This document shows, piece after piece, positions 1 through 7,547 of a DNA stretch of 33,303 nucleotides. The stretch is from assembly GCA_947599825.1 (NCBI GenBank), contig CANQFS010000015.1, forward strand, positions 1-33,303. Reading direction: 5' to 3'. Position 1 is the first letter of the stretch. Each line of letters opens with the position of its first letter. Below the pieces are notes generated by a model. That model was not told where the DNA came from. It searched no databases and saw only the letters and a list, made by a program, of their open reading frames with translations. The position numbers and the translations under genes are program-made. This stretch comes from an uncultured Clostridia bacterium. GTDB taxonomy: Bacteria; Bacillota; Clostridia; TANB77; CAG-508.

Positions 1-82
1 GAAACGCCTAAAAGTTGACGTTTCTCTTACATTTGGAATTTACTTTTTCTTTTGGAAGTTACTTTTACAACTCACCAAAAAC

Positions 83-112
83 TTTACAATAAAAATATAA
101 TTATGATATGAT
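83..112 (+). promoter_or_regulatory. Candidate promoter of the Nudix gene
   Basis: A TTTACA -35 box (83-88) and a TATGAT -10 box (107-112) are separated by 18 bp, about 50 bp before the Nudix start. Boxes are good but this AT-rich background gives many chance matches. Confidence 0.45.
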
Positions 113-165
113 TCAAACAAGAAATAATTTTATATAAAAAATTTGACGATTGATAAGAGGGTAAA

Positions 166-720
166 ATGAAAATAATTGAGTTTAATCAAAAACATATTAC
201 AAAAGAAGAGATTGATAAAAGTGTAAGAAAAGCAAGAGGTATTATTTTAAATAAAAAAGGAAAAGCATTATTAGTAAAATATAAAGGAATCTATATGCTA
301 CCAGGTGGAAGCATTGAAGAGGAAAATGAAAAAGAGGCATTACAAAGAGAACTTTTAGAAGAAGCGGGAATAGAAAGTGTAAAATTAGAAGATGCTCCTT
401 TTTTAAAATTAGAAAGCTATGATAGAAACTATTATGATAGAAAATTACAAAAAGATATTACTAGATTAACCGAAACTTATTTTTATTTTGGTGAAACACA
501 AGAAGAAGTAAATAAGGAAAAACAAAACTTAACAGAAAGCGAAGAAAAAGGAGATTTTTCTATTTCTTTTGAAAATTTATCAGTCATAGAATATTTAGTA
601 GAACATAATGAAACAGATAATCCTAAAAAAGGAAATTTTGATAGAGAAATTTTAACAGTATTAAGAGAGTTCAAAAAATATAGAGAAGAACAAGAAAGAG
701 AAACAAAAGAAGAAAGATAA
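166..720 (+). CDS. Nudix hydrolase
   Basis: A 184-residue protein of the Nudix superfamily, which hydrolyses nucleoside diphosphates linked to another moiety (nucleotide-pool cleaning, ADP-ribose or similar). The Nudix box GX5EX7REUXEEXGU is perfect at residues 47-69 (G47, E53, R61-E62, E65-E66, G68), so the Mg-binding and catalytic glutamates are present. The fold continues to about residue 155; the last ~15 residues are charged and probably disordered. An AGAGGG ribosome-binding site lies 6 bases before the ATG. Substrate cannot be read from the sequence. It stands alone, with its own candidate promoter, before a decayed PHP gene. Confidence 0.9.
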   Translation: MKIIEFNQKHITKEEIDKSVRKARGIILNKKGKALLVKYKGIYMLPGGSIEEENEKEALQRELLEEAGIESVKLEDAPFLKLESYDRNYYDRKLQKDITRLTETYFYFGETQEEVNKEKQNLTESEEKGDFSISFENLSVIEYLVEHNETDNPKKGNFDREILTVLREFKKYREEQERETKEER

Positions 721-762
721 TAAAAGGTAAATTAACGAAGTTAAGAAGGGACTAATTTTAAT

Positions 763-1005
763 ATGATAGATTTACACATGCATACCAAATAGGTAGATGG
801 CTTTGAGTGCTATTATTCTAAATTTACAGAAGAACAGAGCAATTTTTTATTACAATATTGCAAAGAAAATAATTATTATATTTCTGGAGGAAGCGATTTT
901 CACGGAATTGTAAAGCCGGATATTGAAATGGGAATAGGAAGAGGAAATTTAAACATACAAAAGGAAATTATACTTCCATGGATAAAACAAGTAGAGTGCA
1001 TATAA
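763..1005 (+). pseudogene. Decayed PHP-domain phosphoesterase (TrpH-like)
   Basis: The reading frame begins with MIDLHMHTK, the classic metal-binding start of PHP phosphoesterases, then meets TAG at 790-792. Beyond the stop the frame continues VDGFECYYSKFTEEQ and then YYISGGSDFHG, which is the C-terminal part of the same family (GSDFHG is a metal ligand motif). Only about 80 codons remain of a family that is normally 230-290 residues, so the middle, including the ITDHD motif, is deleted and a stop was also acquired. No CGG codon is present, so this is ordinary decay rather than the recoding seen elsewhere. An AGAAGGG site before the ATG is preserved. Confidence 0.8.
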
Positions 1006-1022
1006 AAAATTGTCGAAAATAG

Positions 1023-1051
1023 TTGAAAATAAAAAGTTACTATGTTATACT
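1023..1051 (+). promoter_or_regulatory. thyX promoter inside a palindrome
   Basis: TTGAAA (1023-1028), 17 bp, TATACT (1046-1051): a strong vegetative promoter. It overlaps a perfect 16-bp inverted repeat (arms 1031-1046 and 1055-1070, 8-base loop), so the -10 box lies at the palindrome's centre. The palindrome could be an operator, a terminator for upstream read-through (its right arm ends in a T run), or both. Confidence 0.7.
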
Positions 1052-1099
1052 TTGAACATAGTAACTTTTTACATATTGTATTAGAAAGGAGAAACGTGC

Positions 1100-2251
1100 A
1101 TGAAAACAAGAGTATTAGCATCAACAAAAGTGGGGTATGAACTTCCTATTGATGAGGCAATTAAGTTCTCAGGAAAGGAAGCAGGCATTTGTTATATGCC
1201 AGATACAATAGATGCCATTTTACAAGAAGATGAAGAAAAGACAATCAAAAGAGCAAATGGAAACATGAAATCAAATCATCACAGCGTATTTGGTCACCCA
1301 AGATACAATTTCGTATTTGAGGAAATTCCTAAAATATTAGCTATGATTGTAAACAACGAAAAAGTATATGATACCTCAGAAAAATCGGCTAGATATACCA
1401 AGATGAATCCTTCTGAAGAAGAAAAAGTGTTGTACGAAAAATGGATTGAAATCTATAAACAGAGAATCCATGAAGTGTATCCAAACATTGAAGAAAAACA
1501 GGCACAAAAGTTAGCACAAGAAAATGCTAGGTACTTAATTAGCGTTTTCACGCCAGCAACTACTATGGGGCATTCTGTAAATTTCCAACAGTTTAGTTAT
1601 GTTCTTCATATGATGGAAGATTATATTCAAAAAGAGCCAGATACAGACTTTAACAAACTCTTGAAGCCATACTTACAAGAATTTGTTAATATGCACGCTA
1701 AGTTCAAAGTAGAAGGAATTAATCCGGATTCTAAGAACAGAAAACTTTCTCTCTTTTCTGATATAAAGAGAAACGATGAATGGGGAGAAAATTACTGCGT
1801 TACATATTGGGCATCTTTTGCTCAAGTAGCGCAAGCCCAAAGACACCGCACAGGCAGTTACGAAATTCTGATATCTTCTTTAGATAGTGATAATTACTAT
1901 GTACCACCTATTATTAGAGATACAGAATTGGAAGTAGAGTGGCTAAAAGACATATCATCTCTTTCAAAAAACTTCCCTCAAGGAAAGATAATTTTAGTAA
2001 ATGAAAGAGGTACTGTTGAAAACTTTATTTCCAAATGTAAGGAACGTTTATGCGGATCTGCACAACTTGAAACTGCACTACAAACAAAAGAAACGTTTAA
2101 AAACTATTTAAAAAATACAAAAGAAACAAATCAAAGAGTCTATAACTATTTAATGCAATACAGTTTAGGTGCAAGATGCACCTTCCCAGATTATAAATGT
2201 GAAAAACCTTGCATTTGGGGAGCAAAATATGCATTAGATAGAAAAATTTAA
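1100..2251 (+). CDS. thyX: Divergent, long FAD-dependent thymidylate synthase (ThyX-like)
   Basis: ThyX makes dTMP from dUMP with FAD and methylene-tetrahydrofolate. At 383 residues this is much longer than typical ThyX (210-250). The first half holds recognisable ThyX blocks: HHSVFGH near residue 55, SEKSARYTKM near 93, and ENARYLISVFTP near 147, which matches the family's E-AR-(L)P block. The signature RHRxxS is not in its usual place before the S.RY block (NNEKVYDTSEKSARY is there instead), but QRHRTGSYE occurs in the second half. The C-terminus is cysteine-rich (CTFPDYKCEKPCIWG). RBS GAAAGGAG lies before the ATG. Catalysis is plausible but the rearranged motif makes me less sure than for a standard ThyX. 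Confidence 0.75.
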   Translation: MKTRVLASTKVGYELPIDEAIKFSGKEAGICYMPDTIDAILQEDEEKTIKRANGNMKSNHHSVFGHPRYNFVFEEIPKILAMIVNNEKVYDTSEKSARYTKMNPSEEEKVLYEKWIEIYKQRIHEVYPNIEEKQAQKLAQENARYLISVFTPATTMGHSVNFQQFSYVLHMMEDYIQKEPDTDFNKLLKPYLQEFVNMHAKFKVEGINPDSKNRKLSLFSDIKRNDEWGENYCVTYWASFAQVAQAQRHRTGSYEILISSLDSDNYYVPPIIRDTELEVEWLKDISSLSKNFPQGKIILVNERGTVENFISKCKERLCGSAQLETALQTKETFKNYLKNTKETNQRVYNYLMQYSLGARCTFPDYKCEKPCIWGAKYALDRKI

Positions 2252-2261
2252 TTCGAACAGG

Positions 2262-2306
2262 AGGGACGCCCCTTTTCGTTCCAAAATGGAACGCTGGGGA
2301 CACCCC
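2262..2306. repeat. REP-like nested palindrome after thyX
   Basis: GGGACGCCCC and GGGGACACCCC flank an inner perfect inverted repeat CGTTCCA/TGGAACG (2277-2283, 2287-2293). CCCC pairs with GGGG and outer GGG with CCC, giving one long hairpin followed by TTCTTTTT, so it may also terminate thyX. The GGGAC core recurs at 9995-10005, 22227-22290 and 25773-25786. Confidence 0.6.
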
Positions 2307-2310
2307 TTCT

Positions 2311-2426
2311 TTTTATATAGTAGGAAAGTTCTCCTTGAAGGAGGACTTTACACAGACGATAAATATGGTTAGCCTTAGATTTTCTTAAAATTTCCATTTG
2401 CTAGAAAATCTTAGGCTTGCTTTTTT
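2311..2426 (+). repeat. Dispersed two-hairpin repeat, copy A
   Basis: First hairpin: AAAGTTCTCC (2325-2334) with GGAGGACTTT (2340-2349). Second hairpin: AGCCTTAGATTTTCT (2371-2385) with AGAAAATCTTAGGCT (2403-2417), followed by TTTTTT, so it ends like an intrinsic terminator. Copy B (7431-7547) matches over its full length apart from about a dozen bases; copies C (23502-23573) and D (31269-31325) keep only the second hairpin. Confidence 0.85.
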
Positions 2427-2467
2427 ACTAAAAAATTTAAAATAATAAAAAAGTAAAGCAAAAGTAC

Positions 2468-2496
2468 TTGACAAATAGCAAAAAATAGTGTAAAGT
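2468..2496 (+). promoter_or_regulatory. Promoter of the ylxM-ffh-rplS operon
   Basis: A perfect TTGACA -35 (2468-2473), 17 bp spacer and TAAAGT -10 (2491-2496) lie about 30 bp before ylxM. Confidence 0.75.
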
Positions 2497-2526
2497 AGAA
2501 TAGCATTACAAAAAAGAGGTGGTAAT

Positions 2527-2874
2527 ATGGAAAAGAATGTTGAAATTAGTATGCTATGCCAAATCTATGGCAAAATGCTAACAAAAAAGCAATATGAAAT
2601 TTTAACAGACTATTACAATAATGACCTATCTCTTTCAGAAATAGCAGAAAATAACCAAATTACAAGACAGGCGGTTAGAGACATTATAAAGAAAGGGGAG
2701 AATAAACTTTTCGAATTAGAAGAAAAGCTTTCGTTTATGGAAAAGACAATAAAACAAGAAAAACTTTTACAAGAGATATTAAATGAATTAAGCAAAATCG
2801 AAGATGCTTCATCTGATAAAAAAATTGAAAAGATACTAAAGAATGTAAGAAAAGAACTAAGTTGTCTAGCCTAA
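2527..2874 (+). CDS. ylxM: YlxM/p13-like putative DNA-binding protein
   Basis: A 115-residue UPF0122 (YlxM) protein, a sigma-factor-like helix-turn-helix protein encoded next to ffh in most Firmicutes and implicated in the signal recognition particle pathway. The helix-turn-helix is visible at about residues 35-57 (LSLSEIAENNQITRQAVRD), followed by a charged coiled region. RBS AAGAGGTGG lies before the ATG. It heads the operon and is about 90 bp before ffh, which supports the assignment. Confidence 0.9.
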   Translation: MEKNVEISMLCQIYGKMLTKKQYEILTDYYNNDLSLSEIAENNQITRQAVRDIIKKGENKLFELEEKLSFMEKTIKQEKLLQEILNELSKIEDASSDKKIEKILKNVRKELSCLA

Positions 2875-2964
2875 AAACAATATAAATACAATCAAAATTA
2901 AAAAATGGAGGGCATATCTTAAAAAAATATGTCACTTTACAAAAGTAAAAGGGAGGAAATGCAA

Positions 2965-4312
2965 ATGGCATTTGAAGGTTTATCTTCTAAACTTCAAGAA
3001 ATAACAAGAAAGTTAAGAGGAAAAGCAAGAATTACAGAAAGCGACTTAAAAGAAATGCTAAGAGAAGTAAAACTTGCTATGTTAGAAGCAGATGTAAACT
3101 ATAAAATAGTAAAAGATTTTATAGCAAGTGTGCAAGAAAAAGCCTTAGGTCAAGATGTACTAAAATCCCTAACACCAGGACAACAAGTTATAAAAATTGT
3201 AAAAGATGAACTAATTGAACTTCTAGGCGGAGAAGAAAGCAAAATCAACTTCACCCCAAATCCACCTACTGTTATTATGCTAGTAGGGCTTCAAGGTTCA
3301 CGGAAAAACTACTACAGCAGGAAAACTTGCAAACTTACTTAGAAAGCAAGGCAAAAAACCATTACTTGTAGCATGCGACATATATAGACCAGCGGCCATA
3401 AAACAATTACAAGTAGTAGGGGCTCAATTAAACATTCCTGTTTATAGTAATGAACAATCTAAGGACGTCGTACATATTGCAAAACAAGCCATGAGCGTTG
3501 CAATTAGCAAACTAAATGATGTGGTTATTTTAGATACAGCAGGAAGGCTTCATATAGATGAAGAGCTAATGCAAGAACTAAAAAATGTAAAAGCAAATGT
3601 AAAACCACATGAAATTTTATTGGTAGTAGACTCTATGACAGGTCAAGATGCTGTAAATGTTGCAGATAGTTTTAACCAAAACTTAGGAATTGACGGCGTA
3701 GTACTTACTAAACTAGACGGCGATACCCGTGGTGGTGCTGCCTTATCTGTTAAAAAAGTAACCAATAGGCCAATAAAATTTGCAGCAACTGGGGAAAAGT
3801 TAAGCGACATTGAGGAATTTCACCCAGACAGAATGGCATCTCGTATTTTAGGTATGGGAGATGTACTATCCATTATTGAAAAAGCAGAAGAATCGTTCGA
3901 CTTAGAAGAAGCAGAAAAATTAGAAAAACAATTAAAGAAAAAAGAATTTGACTTAGATGATTACTTAGCACAATTAAGACAAGTCAAAAAAATGGGTTCA
4001 TTTTCTTCATTATTAAAAATGATTCCAGGCATGGCAAACATCAAAGACTTAAAAGTAGATGATAAAGAGTTTGTAAAAATAGAGGCTATGATTTGTTCTA
4101 TGACAAAAGAGGAAAGAAAAAATCCACGCCTTCTTAATGCAAGTAGAAGAATTCGTATTGCAAAGGGAAGCGGAACAAGCGTACAACAAATTAATCAATT
4201 TATGAAAACTTTTGAAATGACACAAAAAATGATGAAAAAAATGCAAGATTCAAAAGGAATGAAAAATATGATGAAAAATATAAATCCAAATGACTTGAAA
4301 AAATTTATGTAG
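2965..4312 (+). CDS. ffh: Signal recognition particle GTPase Ffh, read through a +1 shift at CGG
   Basis: Ffh binds 4.5S RNA and signal peptides and delivers ribosomes to FtsY at the membrane. The protein is 448 residues if the ribosome reads 2965-3300, skips C3301 and continues at 3302. Motifs in order: N domain start MAFEGLSSKL, P-loop GLQGSGKTT (about 108-116, spanning the shift), DTAGR, TKLDGD, and an M domain with the RNA-binding SGTS and MIPGM. In the zero frame CGG is followed by a stop at 3340-3342, which would leave only the N domain. Start 2965 is preferred because GGGAGG lies 8 bases upstream and MAFEGL is the family start. Ffh is essential, so a real null is unlikely. Confidence 0.93.
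3298..3304 (+). other. CGG +1 recoding site in ffh
   Basis: TCA CGG A: the zero-frame codon is CGG (3301-3303). Skipping C3301 gives TCA then GGA AAA ACT ACT, i.e. S-G-K-T-T of the P-loop. No homopolymer is at the site. Confidence 0.85.
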
Positions 4313-4467
4313 TTATTAATTTTAAAAAAATATATATTAGTAACTTTTTAAAAAATGTTAAGTTTTATATAATAATTATCTAATAAATTTAACGAAAATT
4401 ATTACGCAAAACTAACGAATTAATTATAAATAGTTGCTTTAAACAAAAAGAAAGAGGTGAATTATAC

Positions 4468-4701
4468 ATGGTAAAAATTAGACTTCAAAGAGTAGGTGCT
4501 AAAAAAGCTCCATTCTATCACATTGTTGTTGCAGATTCAAGAAGCCCAAGAGATGGAAAAATAATTGAACAAATTGGAACATATGATCCAATGACAAATC
4601 CAGCTACTATTGTAGTAAATGAAGAAAAACTAGCTACTTGGACAAAAAATGGTGCAAAACCAACAGAATCTGTAAAAGCTTTACTTGAAAAAGCAAACTA
4701 G
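4468..4701 (+). CDS. rpsP: Small ribosomal subunit protein bS16
   Basis: 77 residues, usual length, starting [20 protein letters not shown] and continuing with the conserved [10 protein letters not shown] and IGTYDP motifs. It is a core 30S assembly protein. RBS AAAGAGGTG lies before the ATG. It follows ffh after 155 bp in which I see no convincing terminator, and precedes khpA by 15 bp. Confidence 0.97.
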   Translation: MVKIRLQRVGAKKAPFYHIVVADSRSPRDGKIIEQIGTYDPMTNPATIVVNEEKLATWTKNGAKPTESVKALLEKAN

Positions 4702-4716
4702 GAGGAACTTTAAAAC

Positions 4717-4947
4717 ATGAAAGAAATTCTAGAAACTTTAATTAAAAGCCTTGTAGAACATACAGATGAAGTTACTATTACAGAAAAAGAAGAAGGAAAA
4801 ACCTTTGTATATGAGGTAAAAGTAAATGAAGCTGATATGGGAAAAGTAATAGGAAAACAAGGAAGAGTTGCTAAATCAATTAGAACACTTATGAAATCAG
4901 TAGCAGGAAAAGAACACAAAAAAATTGCTATTGAATTCGTAGATTAA
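4717..4947 (+). CDS. khpA: KH-domain RNA-binding protein KhpA (YlqC)
   Basis: 76 residues, a single KH domain with the GxxG loop in MGKVIGKQGRVAKSIR (about residues 47-62). KhpA forms a dimer with KhpB and binds RNA, affecting cell division and small-RNA networks in Gram-positives. The gene sits between rpsP and rimM as in other Firmicutes, with an AGGAGG site before the ATG. Confidence 0.95.
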   Translation: MKEILETLIKSLVEHTDEVTITEKEEGKTFVYEVKVNEADMGKVIGKQGRVAKSIRTLMKSVAGKEHKKIAIEFVD

Positions 4948-4956
4948 GAGGAATAT

Positions 4957-5463
4957 ATGCAAAAATATTTTGAAGTAGGTCAAATCGTAAATACCTTTGG
5001 TATTAAGGGCTTTGTAAAAGTAAAACCTTTTACCGATGATATAAAAAGATTTGAAGAATTAAAAACACTTTATATTTGCAAAAAAGAAAAAATGGAACAA
5101 GTAGAAATAGAAGAAGTAAAGTATCATAAAGAAATGGTTTTGCTAAAAATAAAAGGAATTGAAGATAAAACACAAGCAGAAGCAGTAAAAGGTCTATTTT
5201 TAAAAATAGACAGAAAAGATGCTAAAAAACTTCCAAAAGATACTTATTTCATTGCAGACTTAATAGGCTTAGATGTCTACACAGATGAAGGCGAATTGTT
5301 AGGAAAAGTAGATGATATTTACAATACAGGAGCTAGTGACATCTATGTAGTAAAAGACGAATTAGGAAAGCAAATTTTATTGCCATCTATAAAAGAAGTG
5401 TTAAAAGAAATTGATTTAGAAAAAGAAAAAATAATAGTTCACTTAATTGAAGGTTTAAGATAA
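4957..5463 (+). CDS. rimM: Ribosome maturation factor RimM
   Basis: 168 residues, the usual RimM length. The N-terminal domain starts with VGQIVNTFGIKGFVKVKPFTDD, and a PRC-barrel follows (DLIGLDVYTDEGELLGKVDDI, IYVVKDELGKQILLPSI). RimM assists 30S head assembly and binds uS19. RBS AGAGGAA; 9 bp after khpA and 15 bp before trmD, so translation is probably coupled. Confidence 0.96.
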   Translation: MQKYFEVGQIVNTFGIKGFVKVKPFTDDIKRFEELKTLYICKKEKMEQVEIEEVKYHKEMVLLKIKGIEDKTQAEAVKGLFLKIDRKDAKKLPKDTYFIADLIGLDVYTDEGELLGKVDDIYNTGASDIYVVKDELGKQILLPSIKEVLKEIDLEKEKIIVHLIEGLR

Positions 5464-5478
5464 AGAAAGGAAAAATTT

Positions 5479-6142
5479 ATGCGTTTTGATGTGTTAACAC
5501 TCTTTCCAGAAATGTTTACACCAATTAAAACTAGCATTTTAGGAAGAGCACAAGAAAATGGAAAAATTGAAATATCACTAATTGATATGAGAGATTTTTC
5601 AAAAGATAAGCATAAAAAAGTAGATGATACTCCTTATGGAGGAGGTGCTGGCATGGTAATTAGGCCAGATGTCGTATATGATGCATATTCATCTATTGAA
5701 GGAAGAAACAACGCAAAAGTCATTTATCTTTCGCCAAAAGGAACTACCTTAAATCAAGAAAAAGTGAAGAGCTTAGCAAAAGAAGAACATCTTATTCTAC
5801 TTTGTGGGCATTATGAAGGAATTGACCAAAGAGTTTTAGATGAAATTGTAGATGAGGAAATTTCAATTGGAGATTATGTTTTAACTGGTGGAGAACTTCC
5901 AAGCATGGTACTAATGGATAGTGTTAGTAGATATGTAGAAGGAGTATTAACAAAAGAATCTACCGAGGAAGAAACATTTTCAAACAATTTATTAGAATAT
6001 CCTCAATATACAAGACCAGAAACTTTTTTAGAAAAAAAAGTACCAGAAGTACTAATTTCTCGGTCATCATGAAAATATCCGCAAGTGGAGAGAAGAGCAA
6101 TCAAAAAAAATAACAAAGCAAAAAAGACCAGATTTATTATAG
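5479..6142 (+). CDS. trmD: tRNA (guanine-N1-)-methyltransferase TrmD, read through a +1 shift at CGG
   Basis: TrmD makes m1G37 in tRNAs for Pro, Leu and Arg(CCG), which prevents +1 frameshifting. Reading 5479-6060, skipping C6061 and continuing to the TAG at 6140-6142 gives 220 residues. SPOUT-fold motifs are present: [55 protein letters not shown], then [11 protein letters not shown] after the shift. In the zero frame CGG is followed two codons later by TGA (6070-6072), which removes the conserved C-terminal helix. RBS AGAAAGGA; 15 bp after rimM. Shift and gene function are directly related, see findings. Confidence 0.93.
6058..6064 (+). other. CGG +1 recoding site in trmD
   Basis: TCT CGG T: in-frame CGG at 6061-6063. 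Skipping C6061 gives TCT GGT CAT CAT GAA, restoring the family motif SGHH. The zero frame stops at once (CGG TCA TCA TGA). Confidence 0.85.
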
Positions 6143-6158
6143 AAAGGAGAATATCGTT

Positions 6159-6776
6159 ATGGATATTATAAAATCAATTGAACATGAACAATTAAAAAAT
6201 AAAATTCCAGACCTTCACGTTGGTGATACCATTAGAGTACATCAAAGAATTAAAGAAGGAAATAGAGAAAGAATCCAAGTGTTCGAAGGAATTATTATTA
6301 AAAAACAAGGTGGAGGAGTTAATGCAACCTTCACTGTAAGAAGAGTAGCATATGGAGTAGGAGTAGAAAAAACATTTTTAGTTCATTCTCCAATGGTAGA
6401 AAAAGTAGAAGTAGTAAGAGTAGGTAAAGCAAGAAGAGCAAAATTATACTATTTAAGAGATAGAATTGGAAAATCTGCTAAGACAAAGGAAAACTTAGGA
6501 GCAAGAATTGAAAATAGCGAAATTACTTTAAAAGAAGAAATGGTTGAAGAACCAGTAGAAGAAGTAGCAGAAAATACTGTAAACGAAGAAACTGCAGAAC
6601 CTGTAGTAGAAGAAAAAGTTGCAGAAGTTGCAGAGCCTGTAGCAGAAGAAGTTGCAAAAGCTCCAGAAGAAGCACCAGCAGTTGAAACAGAAACACCAGT
6701 TGTAGAAGAAACTGTAGATACTGTAAAAGAAGAAGCAGTAGAAGATGTAAAAGACGAAACTGCAAAGACAGAATAA
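6159..6776 (+). CDS. rplS: Large ribosomal subunit protein bL19 with a long acidic tail
   Basis: Residues 1-115 are an ordinary bL19 ([63 protein letters not shown]), which sits at the 30S-50S interface. Residues 120-205 are an extra low-complexity tail made almost only of Glu, Val, Ala, Pro and Thr, with no predicted fold. Usual bL19 ends near 115-125. An RBS GAAAGGAG precedes the ATG, 16 bp after the trmD stop used here. The tail is the last coding part of the operon. Confidence 0.95.
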   Translation: MDIIKSIEHEQLKNKIPDLHVGDTIRVHQRIKEGNRERIQVFEGIIIKKQGGGVNATFTVRRVAYGVGVEKTFLVHSPMVEKVEVVRVGKARRAKLYYLRDRIGKSAKTKENLGARIENSEITLKEEMVEEPVEEVAENTVNEETAEPVVEEKVAEVAEPVAEEVAKAPEEAPAVETETPVVEETVDTVKEEAVEDVKDETAKTE

Positions 6777-6783
6777 AAGAGGA

Positions 6784-6818
6784 AAAAGGTCTAACAAATG
6801 AAAGTTGGATCTTTTCTA
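6784..6818 (+). terminator. Intrinsic terminator of the rplS operon
   Basis: AAAAGGTCTAAC (6784-6795) pairs with GTTGGATCTTTT (6804-6815) through two G-U pairs, over an 8-base loop, just after the rplS stop. Confidence 0.55.
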
Positions 6819-6892
6819 ATATATAATATTATAAATAAAATTGACATCAAAAAAATGTAACAAAAATGTAATAAAAAATATGTAAAAAAATG

Positions 6893-6921
6893 TTGACGAA
6901 TATAAAAAAAAGGGTTAAAAT
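6893..6921 (+). promoter_or_regulatory. Promoter of the LPxTG gene
   Basis: TTGACG (6893-6898), 17 bp, TAAAAT (6916-6921). The transcript would have a leader of about 90 bases. Confidence 0.7.
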
Positions 6922-6941
6922 AAAAACAGTTTTAGAATGAG

Positions 6942-6980
6942 ATTTATATTTTACGTATATTTTAAGCGAAAAATATAAAT
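6942..6980 (+). promoter_or_regulatory. Leader hairpin of the LPxTG gene
   Basis: A perfect 11-bp inverted repeat, ATTTATATTTT and AAAATATAAAT, with a 17-base loop lies in the leader, ending about 25 bases before the AAGGAG site. It could stabilise the messenger; with A-T pairs only, the function is uncertain. Confidence 0.4.
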
Positions 6981-7019
6981 ACTAATTATAATTTCAGAAG
7001 AAAAAAGGAGAAAAAAAGT

Positions 7020-7355
7020 ATGAAAAAAATGAATGTAAAAAAAGAACTTTTAATTATTGCAATGATTTTAATTAGTTTAGTTGTTATTACAACAAAAGTA
7101 TTAGCAACAGATGGACCAGTTCAAATTCCAATAGGTGATAGTAACGAAACTACAGAGCCTGCAAATACTAATGTTGAAGAACCAGCAAATACAAACCAAG
7201 TAGTACCAGTAAATCAAGTAACAGATACAAATCAAAACAGCAATTTACCACAAACAGGTGATGCTAGCGATTATGCAATTTTTATGCTAATTATAGTATC
7301 TATTGTAGTAGCAGTATATGCTTATAGAAAAGTAAAAGAATATAACATTAAATAA
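7020..7355 (+). CDS. Small LPxTG-anchored cell-wall protein
   Basis: 111 residues: a signal peptide (basic start, hydrophobic 10-28, cut likely after VLA or VLAT), an Asn/Thr/Pro/Glu-rich spacer (31-75) with repeated EPANTN motifs, the sortase signal LPQTG at 76-80, a transmembrane helix (about 84-101) and a short basic tail. After sorting the mature part is only about 45 residues, so it is likely a wall-attached linker or small pilin-like subunit rather than an enzyme. The adjacent convergent sortase is the obvious partner. RBS AAAAGGAG. Confidence 0.85.
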   Translation: MKKMNVKKELLIIAMILISLVVITTKVLATDGPVQIPIGDSNETTEPANTNVEEPANTNQVVPVNQVTDTNQNSNLPQTGDASDYAIFMLIIVSIVVAVYAYRKVKEYNIK

Positions 7356-7375
7356 AAAAATAAGAGAATAATAGT

Positions 7376-7431
7376 AATCCTAAGGTTTTCAAACAAATGT
7401 AAAATTTGAGAAAACCTTAGGATTATATTTT
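7376..7431 (+). terminator. Intrinsic terminator after the LPxTG gene
   Basis: AATCCTAAGGTTTTC (7376-7390) pairs perfectly with GAAAACCTTAGGATT (7410-7424), followed by ATATTTTTTTT. It resembles the second hairpin of the dispersed repeat (CCTAAGxTTTTC) and lies immediately before copy B. Confidence 0.85.
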
Positions 7432-7547
7432 TTTTATATAGTAGGAAAGTTCTCCTTGAAGGAGGACTTTCCGTACTAGATAAATATGGCGAGCCTTAGA
7501 TTTTCTTAAAATTTCCATTTGTTAGAAAATCTTAGGCTCGCTTTTTT
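7431..7547 (+). repeat. Dispersed two-hairpin repeat, copy B
   Basis: First hairpin GGAAAGTTCTCC (7444-7455) with GGAGGACTTTCC (7461-7472). Second hairpin GCGAGCCTTAGATTTTCT (7489-7506) with AGAAAATCTTAGGCTCGC (7524-7541, one mismatch) and a following T run. It lies between convergent genes and its end reaches the sortase stop codon. It is the longest and best match to copy A. Confidence 0.88.

Noticed and set aside
763-1005. Stop-codon readthrough (TAG recoding) in the PHP gene
   Set aside because: About two thirds of the expected protein is absent, so readthrough would not give a working enzyme; and no other internal TAG is seen in the window's genes.
5479-6072. A truncated 197-residue TrmD as the only product
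   Set aside because: The next 26 codons in the +1 frame encode the conserved family C-terminus up to a stop 16 bp before rplS, which would be unlikely if the gene were dead.
6523-6797. Minus-strand reading frames opposite the bL19 tail
   Set aside because: Low-complexity Leu/Phe/Gln products that arise from the Glu/Val repeat on the other strand.
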